DNA from: RPQJ01 sp963793675
GTDB lineage: Bacteria > Pseudomonadota > Gammaproteobacteria > Steroidobacterales > Steroidobacteraceae
DNA length: 64,000 nt
Assembly (NCBI GenBank): GCA_963793675.1
Contig: CAWCBA010000010.1
Span: forward strand, 806,001-870,000
Direction: 5' to 3'
Part shown: in pieces, positions 34,026 to 44,458 of the stretch
Position numbering within the stretch: position 1 is the stretch's first letter
How the letters are laid out: the number at the start of each line of letters is the position of its first letter
Notes under the pieces: model-generated
What the model was told of the DNA's origin: nothing
Database searches by the model: none
The model's input: only the letters and a program-made list of their open reading frames with translations
Translations under genes and position numbers: made by a program

Positions 34026-34734
34026 ATGAACCAGGCGTTGGAACAACTCGCCGAGACGATCTCGGGCCGCTTCGCCGGGCAGGTCGCCCGCGTGGAATCG
34101 CGCTGCGGCGAGCTGACGTTCGAAGTCGCACCGTCCGCGCTGCTCACGGTCTGCCGGGCCTTGCGAGACGAGGCCGAGTGGAATTTCGAGCAACTCATCG
34201 ACCTGTGCGGCGTCGACTACGTGTCCTACGGCCAGGACGAATGGAACACCGACACAGCCACGTTTCGTGGCTTCAGCCGCGGGCGCGATGCCCTCTCCCC
34301 AACCCTCTCCCACGAGGCGGGAGCAGGGAGAAGGCAGGCGATTCGCGGTGGTCTACCACCTGCTTTCCGTGCAGCACAACCGCCGCCTGCGCCTGCGCGC
34401 CTGGTGCGAGCCCGGCGAACCGCCGATGGTCGATTCGGTCATCGAAATCTGGAAGGCCGCCGACTGGTTCGAGCGCGAGGCGTTCGATCTCTTCGGCATC
34501 CTGTTCCGCGGCCACCCTGACCTGCGGCGCCTGCTGACGGATTACGGCTTCATCGGCCACCCGTTCCGCAAGGATTTCCCGCTCTCGGGCAACGTCGAGG
34601 TCCGCTACGACCCAGCCAAGGGCCGCGTGGTCTACGAGCCGGTCAGCATCGAGCCCCGCACGCTGGTGCCACGCGTGATCCGCGACGACAACCGCTACGA
34701 GGCCGCGCTCAAGGACGCACCGAAGCATGGCTGA
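34026..34734 (+). CDS. nuoC: NADH-quinone oxidoreductase subunit C, with palindromic insertion and frame change
   Basis: Peripheral-arm subunit. The N-terminal half (LTFEVAPSALLTVCRALRDEAEWNFEQLIDLCGVDYVSYGQ) and the C-terminal half (RFAVVYHLLSVQHNRRLRLRAWC, WFEREAFDLFGILFRGHPDLRRLLTDYGF, KDFPLSG) are both typical but lie in different frames, offset by one base. Between them, at 34291-34334, sits a C/G-rich palindromic repeat unlike neighbouring codon usage, in a loop that varies in length among NuoC proteins. Both frames are open across the repeat. Either one base is miscalled or the insertion itself changed the frame. The end overlaps nuoD by 8 bp. Confidence 0.88.
34291..34334. repeat. Palindromic repeat element inside nuoC
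   Basis: CCCTCTCCCC and AACCCTCTCCC are followed by an inverted GGGAG-CAGGG segment. The stem is 34303-34311 with 34319-34328 (one bulge, 7-nt loop), then GAGAAGG. It resembles short C/G-rich palindromes dispersed in many high-GC proteobacterial genomes, and it would encode Ser/Pro-rich or Ala/Gly-rich peptide depending on frame. Confidence 0.7.
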
Positions 34735-35980
34735 GATCCGCAGCTACACGATGAACTTCGGCCCGCAGCATCCCGCGGCCCACGGCGTATTGCGCCTGGT
34801 GCTCGAGATGGACGGCGAGGTCGTGCAGAAGGCCGATCCGCACATCGGCCTGCTGCATCGCGCGACCGAAAAGCTCGCCGAGAGCAAGCCGTACAACCAG
34901 TCGATCGGCTACATGGACCGGCTCGACTACGTCTCGATGATGTGCAACGAACACGCGTACTGCATGGCGATCGAGAAGCTGCTCGGCGTGCAGGTGCCCG
35001 AGCGTGCGCAGTACATCCGCGTCATGTTCGACGAGATCACGCGCATCCTGAACCACCTGATGTGGCTCGGTGCGCACGGCCTCGACATCGGCGCGATGAC
35101 GATGTTCCTGTATTGCTTCCGCGAGCGCGAAGACCTGATGGACTGCTACGAAGCCGTCTCGGGCACGCGCATGCACGCGACCTACTACCGCCCGGGCGGC
35201 GTCTATCGCGACCTGCCCGACACGCTGCCGAAATACCAGCCGTCGCGCTTCCGGAGCCCGAAGGAAATCGCCCGGCTGAACGAGGCGCGCTCCGGCACGC
35301 TGCTCGACTTCATCGACGATTTCACGGCGCGTTTCCCGGCGGCGATCGACGAATACGAGACGCTGCTCACCGACAACCGCATCTGGAAGCAGCGCACGGT
35401 CAACATCGGCGTCGTCACGCCCGAGCGCGCGCTCAACCTGGGCTTCACCGGCCCGGTGCTGCGTGGTTCGGGCGTCGCGTGGGACCTGCGCAAGAAGCAA
35501 CCGTACGAAGTCTACGACCGCATGGATTTCGACATTCCTGTCGGCGTGAACGGCGACTGCTACGACCGCTACCTGGTCCGGGTCGAAGAACTGCGCCAGT
35601 CGAATCGCATCGTCAAGCAGTGCGTCGACTGGCTCAGGCAGAATCCCGGCCCGGTCATGATCGACGATCACAAGATCGTGCCGCCGCGCCGCGAAGAGAT
35701 GAAGGGCGACATGGAATCGCTGATCCATCACTTCAAGCTGTTCACCGAAGGGTATTGCGTGCCGGCGGGCGAGTCCTACGCCGCCGTCGAGGCGCCCAAG
35801 GGCGAGTTCGGCATCTACCTCGTGTCGGACGGCGCCAACAAGCCGTACCGCCTCAAGTGCCGGGCACCGGGTTTCCCGCACCTCGCGGCGCTCGAGGAAA
35901 TGACCACTGGTCACATGCTGGCGGACGTCGTGGCGGTGATCGGCACGCTCGACATCGTGTTCGGAGAGATCGACCGATGA
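34727..35980 (+). CDS. nuoD: NADH-quinone oxidoreductase subunit D
   Basis: The 49-kDa homologue that forms the quinone-binding pocket with NuoB; 417 residues. Signature NFGPQHPAAHGVLRLVLEMDGE is at the N-terminus, HIGLLHRATEKLAE and YMDRLDYVSMMCNEH follow, and the C-terminus ends in the conserved VIGTLDIVFGEIDR. NuoC and NuoD are separate proteins here, not fused as in E. coli. The stop overlaps the nuoE start (ATGA). Confidence 0.98.
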   Translation: MAEIRSYTMNFGPQHPAAHGVLRLVLEMDGEVVQKADPHIGLLHRATEKLAESKPYNQSIGYMDRLDYVSMMCNEHAYCMAIEKLLGVQVPERAQYIRVMFDEITRILNHLMWLGAHGLDIGAMTMFLYCFREREDLMDCYEAVSGTRMHATYYRPGGVYRDLPDTLPKYQPSRFRSPKEIARLNEARSGTLLDFIDDFTARFPAAIDEYETLLTDNRIWKQRTVNIGVVTPERALNLGFTGPVLRGSGVAWDLRKKQPYEVYDRMDFDIPVGVNGDCYDRYLVRVEELRQSNRIVKQCVDWLRQNPGPVMIDDHKIVPPRREEMKGDMESLIHHFKLFTEGYCVPAGESYAAVEAPKGEFGIYLVSDGANKPYRLKCRAPGFPHLAALEEMTTGHMLADVVAVIGTLDIVFGEIDR

Positions 35981-36486
35981 GTGACTCCCATCCTCACCTG
36001 GACGCCGGCGGGGCGCTCTCGGCACACGTGCGCGAAGAGATCGACCACTGGCGCGCCAAGTTTCCGGCCGACCGGCAGCGCTCGGCCGTGATCGCCGCGC
36101 TGCATGCCGTACAGCATGAGAAGGGGCACCTGTCGCAGGAATCGATGGACGCGGTCGCCGGCTACCTCGGCCTGCCGCCGATCCAGGTCTACGAAGTCGC
36201 GTCGTTCTATTCGATGTTCGAGACCAGGCCCTGCGGCCGTCACCACATCTCGGTGTGCACCAACATCTCGTGCATGCTGTGCGGCGGCGAGGACATCCTC
36301 TCGCACCTGGAGAAGCGCCTGGGTATCAAGGTGGGGGAGAGCACCGCCGACGGCCGCTTCTATCTCAAGCAGGAAGAAGAATGCCTCGCGGCGTGCAACG
36401 GCGCGCCGATGATGATGGTCAACCACGTGTACTTCGAGCACCTGACGCCTGCGAAGGTCGATCAGATCCTCGACGATCACAAGTAA
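35977..36486 (+). CDS. nuoE: NADH-quinone oxidoreductase subunit E
   Basis: The 24-kDa subunit with one 2Fe-2S cluster (N1a) in a thioredoxin-like fold; 169 residues. The four cluster cysteines are in SVCTNISCMLCGG (two) and EEECLAACNGAP (two). PIQVYEVASFYSMF is the family hallmark. The start ATG overlaps the nuoD stop. Confidence 0.97.
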   Translation: MSDSHPHLDAGGALSAHVREEIDHWRAKFPADRQRSAVIAALHAVQHEKGHLSQESMDAVAGYLGLPPIQVYEVASFYSMFETRPCGRHHISVCTNISCMLCGGEDILSHLEKRLGIKVGESTADGRFYLKQEEECLAACNGAPMMMVNHVYFEHLTPAKVDQILDDHK

Positions 36487-36508
36487 GCCGGTTAGCAGGA
36501 GCCCCCGC

Positions 36509-37816
36509 GTGGCCGACTGGAACGCTTCGCTGAATCTCGTCTGCTTCGAGCCGCTCAAGTACGAGCGCTCGTGGGAGCTCGAGACGTACCTGAAGATCGG
36601 CGGTTACGACGCCTGGAAGAAGATCCTGGCGGAAAAGCCGCCGCGCGAGCTGGTCATCGAAGCGGTGAAGGCCTCGGGCCTGCGCGGCCGTGGCGGTGCG
36701 GGCTTTCCCACCGGCCTGAAGTGGTCGTTCATGCCGCGCAACGCCCCGATGCAGAAGTACATGGTCTGCAACTCGGACGAGAGCGAGCCCGGGACCTGCC
36801 ACGACCGCGACATCCTGCGTTACAACCCGCACGCGCTGATCGAAGGCATGGCCATCGGCGGCTACTGCACCAACTCTACGGTTGGCTACAACTACATCCG
36901 CGGCGAATTCATGGCGGAGCCGTTTCCGCGCTTCGAAGCCGCGGTGCAGGAGGCTTACGCCGCGGGCCTGTTGGGCAGGAACATCCTGGGGTCGGGCGTC
37001 GATTTCGACCTTTACTCCTTCATGGGTGCGGGTGCATACATCTGCGGCGAAGAGACCGCGCTGCTCGAGTCGCTCGAAGGCAAGCAGGGACGTCCGCGCT
37101 TCAAGCCCCCGTTCCCGGCCAACTTCGGCCTCTACGGCAAGCCGACGACGATCAACAACGCGCAGAGCTATGCGTCCGTGCCGACTATCCTGCGCAAGGG
37201 TCCGGAGTGGTTCGCCGGCCTTGGGCCTCCCAACTCGGGCGGCACGGTGATCTTTTCGGTCTCGGGCCACGTCGCGAATCCGGGCAATTTCGAAGTGCCG
37301 CTCGGCATTCCGTTCCCCGACCTGCTCGCGATGGCAGGTGGAGTCTGGAAGGGCCGCGCGCTCAAGGCCGTGATTCCGGGCGGTTCGTCCGTGCCCGTGC
37401 TCAGGGCCGAGGCCATCATGGCCGCCAACATGGATTACGACTCGCTCAAGAAGGCGGGCTCGTCGCTCGGTTCGGCCGCGGTCATCGTCATGGACGAGAC
37501 CACGTGCATGGTCCGGGTGCTCGAGCGCCTTTCGCGCTTCTACCACGCGGAATCGTGCGGCCAGTGCACGCCGTGCCGTGAAGGCACGGGCTGGCTCAAC
37601 CGCACCTTGAAGCGGATCCTGGCGGGGCAGGGCAGGCAGGCCGACATCGACATGCTGGTCGACGTCGCCAACAAGATCGAAGGCCATACCATCTGCGCGC
37701 TCGGCGACGCCGCAGCGTGGCCGGTGCAGAGCTTCGTCCGTCATTTCCGGCACGAGTTCGAATATTTCGTCGAGCACGGCCACAGCATCGTCGCGGCGCG
37801 CGGTCAGGCAGCGTGA
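36509..37816 (+). CDS. nuoF: NADH-quinone oxidoreductase subunit F
   Basis: The 51-kDa subunit binding NADH, FMN and cluster N3; 435 residues. Glycine-rich NADH/FMN loop GLRGRGGAGFPTGLKW, FMN site YMVCNSDESEPGTCHDRDI and ETALLESLEGKQGRPR are visible, and the cluster cysteines are in ESCGQCTPCREG with a distal cysteine in HTICALGDAAAWPVQ. The start is a GTG at 36509 with AGGAG 8 nt upstream. nuoG starts 10 bp after the stop. Confidence 0.98.
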   Translation: MADWNASLNLVCFEPLKYERSWELETYLKIGGYDAWKKILAEKPPRELVIEAVKASGLRGRGGAGFPTGLKWSFMPRNAPMQKYMVCNSDESEPGTCHDRDILRYNPHALIEGMAIGGYCTNSTVGYNYIRGEFMAEPFPRFEAAVQEAYAAGLLGRNILGSGVDFDLYSFMGAGAYICGEETALLESLEGKQGRPRFKPPFPANFGLYGKPTTINNAQSYASVPTILRKGPEWFAGLGPPNSGGTVIFSVSGHVANPGNFEVPLGIPFPDLLAMAGGVWKGRALKAVIPGGSSVPVLRAEAIMAANMDYDSLKKAGSSLGSAAVIVMDETTCMVRVLERLSRFYHAESCGQCTPCREGTGWLNRTLKRILAGQGRQADIDMLVDVANKIEGHTICALGDAAAWPVQSFVRHFRHEFEYFVEHGHSIVAARGQAA

Positions 37817-37826
37817 TCAGGTCACC

Positions 37827-40016
37827 ATGAGCGAAGAGCTGGTCAATATCGAAGTCGACGGCGTGCCGATGCAGGCGCGCAAGAACGCCATGGTCATCCA
37901 GGTCACGGATGCCAACGGCGTCTATATCCCGCGTTTCTGCTACCACGACAAGCTGAGCATCGCGGCCAACTGCCGCATGTGCCTGGTCGAGGTCGAAAAA
38001 GCGCCGAAGCCGATGCCCGCCTGCGCGACGCCGGTCGCCGAGGGCATGAAAATCTTCACCAGGTCGCCCAGGGCGATCGCGGCGCAGAAGGCGACGATGG
38101 AATTCCTGCTGATCAACCACCCGCTCGACTGCCCGATCTGCGACCAGGGCGGAGAGTGCGAACTGCAGGACCTCGCGATGGGCTTCGGGCGCGACGTGTC
38201 GCGCTATGCCGAGCGCAAGCGCGTGTTCAAGGACGAGAACCTCGGCCCGCTGGTCTCCACCGACATGACGCGCTGCATCCACTGCACGCGCTGCGTGCGG
38301 TTCGGCCAGGAAATCGCGGGCGCCCCGGCGCTCGGCACGATCGGTCGCGGCGAGCAGACGATGATCTCGACGTTCATCGAGCAGAGCATCGATCACGAAC
38401 TCTCCGCCAACATCATCGACCTGTGCCCGGTCGGCGCGTTGAACAACAAGCCGTACCGTTACCGCGCCCGCGCCTGGGAAATGACGCAGGCGCCGCTCGT
38501 GTCGCCGCACGATTGCGTCGGCACCAACCTGAGCGCGCACGTGCTGCGCGGCCGGGTCATGCGCATCGTGCCGCGCGCGAACGAGGCGATCAACGAATCC
38601 TGGATCGCCGACCGCGACCGTTTCAGCTGCGACGGCTTCTACTCGGCCGACCGCGCGCTGAAGCCGATGGTCAAGGAAGGCGGCGCCTGGCGCGAAGTCG
38701 ACTGGGAAACCGCGCTCGAGGCGGCGGCCAAGGGCCTGCAGCAGGTCGTGCGCGAGGCCGGCCCGGCCCAGGTCGGCGTGCTCGCGTCGCCGATTGCTTC
38801 GCTCGAGGAACTCGTGCTCACGGCAAAGGTCGCTCGTGCGATCGGCACGAACAATATCGACCACCGGCTGCGCCGCGTCGATTTCCGTGACCAGGCGAAC
38901 GACCCGGTCGCGCCGATGCTCGGGTGCTCCATATCCGAGATCGAGCAGGCGGCAGGCGTGCTGGTCGTGGGCTCGAACCTGCGCAAGGAAGTGCCGCTGA
39001 TCGCACATCGCGTCCGCCAGGGCGCCGTGCGCCGCGGCGCGAAGGTCTCGTTCATCAACCCGCGCGCGTACGACGTGCGGTTCCCGGTCACCGCCGATCT
39101 CACCAGCAACGGGCTCGGCATGGCGCAGCACCTGGCGGCCGTGCTCGTCGCGTCGCTCAATGCGCAAGGCAAGGCCGCGCCGGCGCACCTGGCGACCGCG
39201 CTCGCGGGCGTCACGCCGACGGCTCTGCACGAAGCCGTGGCGGCAACGCTGGCCGCGGGCGAACTGCGCGTCATCCTGCTGGGTGCGCTCGCGCAGCATC
39301 ATGGTGCGTATTCAGAACTCCGTGCGCTGGCGACGGCGCTGGCCGGCGCCACCGGCGCCAGGCTCGGGTTCCTGCCTGAGGGCGGCAACGCCGTCGGAGC
39401 GGCGCTGGCCGGCGTTCTCCCGCATCGCGCCACGGGCGGTCGTGCAGTCGCTGCGCCTGGTCTCAACGCCGTCGAGATGCTCGCGGCGCGGCTCAAGGCG
39501 TACGTGCTCGTGGGTGGTATCGAATCCGCCGACCTCGTGCCTTCGTCGGCCATTGACTCGTCGTTACGCGGTGCGGACTGCGTCGTCGCCGTCACGCCGT
39601 ACGCAAGCGAGGAAATCCTCGCCAACGCGAGCGTGATCCTGCCGAGCGCGGTGTTCGCCGAAACCTCGGGCACCTGGGTCAACGTCGAAGGGCGCTGGCA
39701 GAGTGTCGCGGGTGCGTCGAAGCCGGCCGGTGAGGCCCGGCCTGCGTGGAAGATCCTGCGCGTGCTCGGCAACCTGCTCGGGCTCGACGGATTCGAGTAC
39801 GTCAGCTCGGAAGACGTGCGCGACGAACTCCGCCATGAACTCGACACGTACAAGGGCGGGATGGCCGCCGCGGCCGCGTTCGCCCCGGGTCGCCTGGCGT
39901 CCATGGACGTGACGCGCGAAGTCGCCATTTACGGCATCGATGCCGTCGTGCGTCGTTCCGCGCCGCTGCAAGCCACGGTGGATGGCCAGGCAGGCGCTGC
40001 CGGAGGTGCGGCGTGA
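37827..40016 (+). CDS. nuoG: NADH-quinone oxidoreductase subunit G
   Basis: The 75-kDa subunit wiring electrons through several iron-sulfur clusters; 729 residues. The N-terminal 2Fe-2S ferredoxin domain (RFCYHDKLSIAANCRMCLVEV, PACATPV) is followed by the histidine/cysteine motif HPLDCPICDQGGECELQD and the 4Fe-4S CIHCTRCVRFGQE with a distal cysteine in DLCPVGAL. A molybdopterin-oxidoreductase-like C-terminal domain lacks cofactor function in this family. It is shorter than E. coli NuoG (about 900) but normal for many proteobacteria. It overlaps nuoH by 4 bp. Confidence 0.97.
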   Translation: MSEELVNIEVDGVPMQARKNAMVIQVTDANGVYIPRFCYHDKLSIAANCRMCLVEVEKAPKPMPACATPVAEGMKIFTRSPRAIAAQKATMEFLLINHPLDCPICDQGGECELQDLAMGFGRDVSRYAERKRVFKDENLGPLVSTDMTRCIHCTRCVRFGQEIAGAPALGTIGRGEQTMISTFIEQSIDHELSANIIDLCPVGALNNKPYRYRARAWEMTQAPLVSPHDCVGTNLSAHVLRGRVMRIVPRANEAINESWIADRDRFSCDGFYSADRALKPMVKEGGAWREVDWETALEAAAKGLQQVVREAGPAQVGVLASPIASLEELVLTAKVARAIGTNNIDHRLRRVDFRDQANDPVAPMLGCSISEIEQAAGVLVVGSNLRKEVPLIAHRVRQGAVRRGAKVSFINPRAYDVRFPVTADLTSNGLGMAQHLAAVLVASLNAQGKAAPAHLATALAGVTPTALHEAVAATLAAGELRVILLGALAQHHGAYSELRALATALAGATGARLGFLPEGGNAVGAALAGVLPHRATGGRAVAAPGLNAVEMLAARLKAYVLVGGIESADLVPSSAIDSSLRGADCVVAVTPYASEEILANASVILPSAVFAETSGTWVNVEGRWQSVAGASKPAGEARPAWKILRVLGNLLGLDGFEYVSSEDVRDELRHELDTYKGGMAAAAAFAPGRLASMDVTREVAIYGIDAVVRRSAPLQATVDGQAGAAGGAA

Positions 40017-41074
40017 CCGACACGATCGTCGCGCTCTGGCTGTCACAGCCGGAATGGCTGCGTACCACGCTGGTCAGCATCGGCCAGATCCTCGCGGTCA
40101 CGATCACGGTGATCCTGTGCGTGGCCTACACGACGCTGGCTGAGCGCAAGGTGATCGGCTACATGCAGGTCCGCATCGGGCCCAACCGCGTGGGCCCGTT
40201 CGGCCTGCTGCAGCCGTTCGCCGACGTCATCAAGCTGCTGCTGAAGGAAGTCGTCGTCCCGTCGCGCTCGAACCGCTACCTGTTCGTGGTGGCACCGCTG
40301 CTGACGCTCACTCCCGCCTTCGCTGCCTGGGCGGTGATGTCGCTGTGGCCCGGTTTTGCGATCGCGCACATCGATGCGGGCGTGCTCTACATCCTGGCGC
40401 TCGCGGGTTTCGGCGCCTACGGCATCATCCTCGCCGGCTGGGCTGCCAACTCGAAGTATGCGTTCCTGGGCGCCATGCGCTCGGCGGCGCAGATCGTCGC
40501 GTACGAAATCGCGATGGGATTCGCGCTGGTCGGCGTGGTGATGGCGGCCGGCACGCTCAACATCGGCAAGATCGTGGAGGCGCAGGCGGGCGGGCCGGGC
40601 AGCTGGTACTGGCTCTGGCTGTTCCCGCTGATGGTCGTGTACTTCATCTCGGGTGTGGCCGAAACCAACCGCGCGCCGTTCGACGTCGCGGAAGGCGAGT
40701 CGGAAATCGTCGCCGGTTTCCACGTCGAGTACTCCGGCATCGCGTTCGCGCTGTTCTTCCTGGCCGAATACGCCAACATGATCCTGATCTCGGCGTTGTC
40801 GGCCACCTTCTTCCTCGGCGGCTGGCTGTCGCCGGTCGAAGGCTACCCGGTGCTCGGCGACATCACCGTGCTCGCGGCGCCCGGCCTGCACTGGTTCATC
40901 CTCAAGACCTGCTTCTTCCTGTTCTGCTTCCTGTGGTTCCGCGCGACGTTCCCGCGATACCGCTACGACCAGATCATGCGGCTCGGCTGGAAGGTGTTCA
41001 TTCCCGTCACGCTGGTCTGGCTGTGCGCCGAGGCGGCGATGTGGATCTACAAGATCGGGCCCTGGGCCGCGTGA
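40013..41074 (+). CDS. nuoH: NADH-quinone oxidoreductase subunit H
   Basis: Membrane subunit joining the peripheral arm and the proton pumps and forming part of the quinone tunnel; 353 residues with about eight helices. Signatures: ERKVIGYMQVRIGPNRVGPFGLLQPFADVIKLLLKE in loop 1 and EGESEIVAGFHVEYSG with conserved acidic residues in loop 3. LPRYRYDQIMRLGWK-type sequence (FPRYRYDQIM) is near the end. The GTG start overlaps the nuoG stop. Confidence 0.97.
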   Translation: MTDTIVALWLSQPEWLRTTLVSIGQILAVTITVILCVAYTTLAERKVIGYMQVRIGPNRVGPFGLLQPFADVIKLLLKEVVVPSRSNRYLFVVAPLLTLTPAFAAWAVMSLWPGFAIAHIDAGVLYILALAGFGAYGIILAGWAANSKYAFLGAMRSAAQIVAYEIAMGFALVGVVMAAGTLNIGKIVEAQAGGPGSWYWLWLFPLMVVYFISGVAETNRAPFDVAEGESEIVAGFHVEYSGIAFALFFLAEYANMILISALSATFFLGGWLSPVEGYPVLGDITVLAAPGLHWFILKTCFFLFCFLWFRATFPRYRYDQIMRLGWKVFIPVTLVWLCAEAAMWIYKIGPWAA

Positions 41075-41086
41075 GGTAGCGAGAGC

Positions 41087-41566
41087 GTGCGCAGCTTCAT
41101 CAAGACATTTTTCCTCTGGGAACTGCTGCAGGGCCTGCGTGTGACGCTGCGCGCGTTCTTCGCGCCGAAGTTCACCGTCCAGTACCCGGAGGAGAAGACC
41201 CCGCAGTCGCCGCGCTATCGCGGCCTGCATGCGCTGCGCCGTTACGCCAATGGCCAGGAGCGCTGCATCGCCTGCAAGCTCTGCGAGGCGGTCTGCCCGG
41301 CGCTCGCGATCACGATCGAGTCCGACGTCAGCGCCGACGGCACGCGCCGGACGACGCGCTACGACATCGACCTGTTCAAGTGCATCTACTGCGGCTTCTG
41401 CGAGGAGGCCTGCCCGGTCGATGCGATCGTGGAGACCCGCATCCACGAGTACCACATGGAAAACCGCGGCGAGAACATCATGACCAAGGACAAGCTGCTC
41501 GCGATGGGCGAGCGCTACGAAGCCATGATCGCGGCCGACAAGGCCGCCGACGCGCGCTACCGCTGA
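41087..41566 (+). CDS. nuoI: NADH-quinone oxidoreductase subunit I
   Basis: A TYKY-type ferredoxin with two 4Fe-4S clusters (N6a, N6b); 159 residues. Two CxxCxxCxxxCP motifs are visible: CIACKLCEAVCP near residues 61-72 and CIYCGFCEEACP near residues 100-111. The GTG start at 41087 lies 12 bp after nuoH with a weak purine tract. nuoJ begins 16 bp downstream. Confidence 0.97.
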   Translation: MRSFIKTFFLWELLQGLRVTLRAFFAPKFTVQYPEEKTPQSPRYRGLHALRRYANGQERCIACKLCEAVCPALAITIESDVSADGTRRTTRYDIDLFKCIYCGFCEEACPVDAIVETRIHEYHMENRGENIMTKDKLLAMGERYEAMIAADKAADARYR

Positions 41567-41582
41567 CCGAGGCGACACTGGA

Positions 41583-42188
41583 ATGATCGTCAACGTCCTG
41601 TTCTACGTTTTCGGCGCGATCCTGGTCGTGACCGCACTCGGCGTCATCACGGCGCGCAACCCGGTGCACTGCGCGCTGTTCCTGGTCGCGGCCTTCCTCA
41701 ACAGTGCCGTGATCTGGCTGCTGCTCCAGGCCGAGTTCCTCGCGCTCACGCTGATCGTGGTCTACGTCGGCGCGGTGATGGTGCTGTGGCTGTTCGTGGT
41801 GATGATGCTCGACGTCGACGTCGAGAAGCTGCGGCAGGGATTCACGCGCTATGCCCCGCTGGGCGCCCTGATTGCCCTGATCGTCGTGGCGCAGATCGGC
41901 CTCGTGGTCTATGTCCGCAGGCTCGGCCTGGACGATACGGCCGCGGCAGTCGTCAACCGGCCCGAGGGCTATTCGAACACGCAGGAGCTCGGGCACCTGC
42001 TCTACACGCAGTACCTGTATCCGTTCGAGATCGCCGCGGTCATCCTGCTGGTCGCGATCGTCGCGGCCATCACGCTCACCATGCGTGAGCGCCCGGGACA
42101 GAAGGTCCAGGACATCGGCAAGCAGGTTGCGGTCAGGGCGAAGGACCGTGTGCGCATCGTCAAGATGGACGCGGAGGCGAGGCAATGA
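41583..42188 (+). CDS. nuoJ: NADH-quinone oxidoreductase subunit J
   Basis: Membrane-arm subunit with five helices; 201 residues. Conserved ITARNPVHCALFLVAAFLNSAVIWLLLQAEFLALTLIVVYVGAVMVLWLFVVMML covers helices 2-3, including the pi-bulge segment. The C-terminal cytoplasmic tail is basic. The end overlaps nuoK by 4 bp (ATGA). Confidence 0.97.
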   Translation: MIVNVLFYVFGAILVVTALGVITARNPVHCALFLVAAFLNSAVIWLLLQAEFLALTLIVVYVGAVMVLWLFVVMMLDVDVEKLRQGFTRYAPLGALIALIVVAQIGLVVYVRRLGLDDTAAAVVNRPEGYSNTQELGHLLYTQYLYPFEIAAVILLVAIVAAITLTMRERPGQKVQDIGKQVAVRAKDRVRIVKMDAEARQ

Positions 42189-42490
42189 TCCCGCTGTCGC
42201 ACGTCCTGCTGCTGTCCGGCATCCTGTTCAGCCTCGCGGTCGCCGGCATCTTCATCAACCGCAAGAACGTGCTGCTGCTGCTGATGTGCATCGAGCTCAT
42301 GCTGCTGTCGGTGAACTTCAACTTCATCGCGTTCTCGCATTACCTCGGCGACCTGTCCGGGCAGGTGTTCGTGTTCTTCATCCTCACGGTCGCCGCCGCC
42401 GAATCCGCCATCGGGCTGGCGATCCTCGTGGTGCTGTTCCGCGAGCGGCGCAGCATCAACGTCGAAGACCTCGACTCGATGAGGGGCTGA
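42185..42490 (+). CDS. nuoK: NADH-quinone oxidoreductase subunit K
   Basis: An antiporter-like small membrane subunit, 101 residues and three helices. Conserved glutamates in helices 2 and 3 are in LLMCIELMLLSVNFNFI and AAAESAIGLAILV. It ends SINVEDLDSMRG, the family standard. It is coupled to nuoJ by a 4-bp overlap; nuoL starts 3 bp later. Confidence 0.97.
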   Translation: MIPLSHVLLLSGILFSLAVAGIFINRKNVLLLLMCIELMLLSVNFNFIAFSHYLGDLSGQVFVFFILTVAAAESAIGLAILVVLFRERRSINVEDLDSMRG

Positions 42491-42493
42491 GCC

Positions 42494-44446
<1,953 letters not shown>

Positions 44447-44458
44447 GCACCAAGAATC

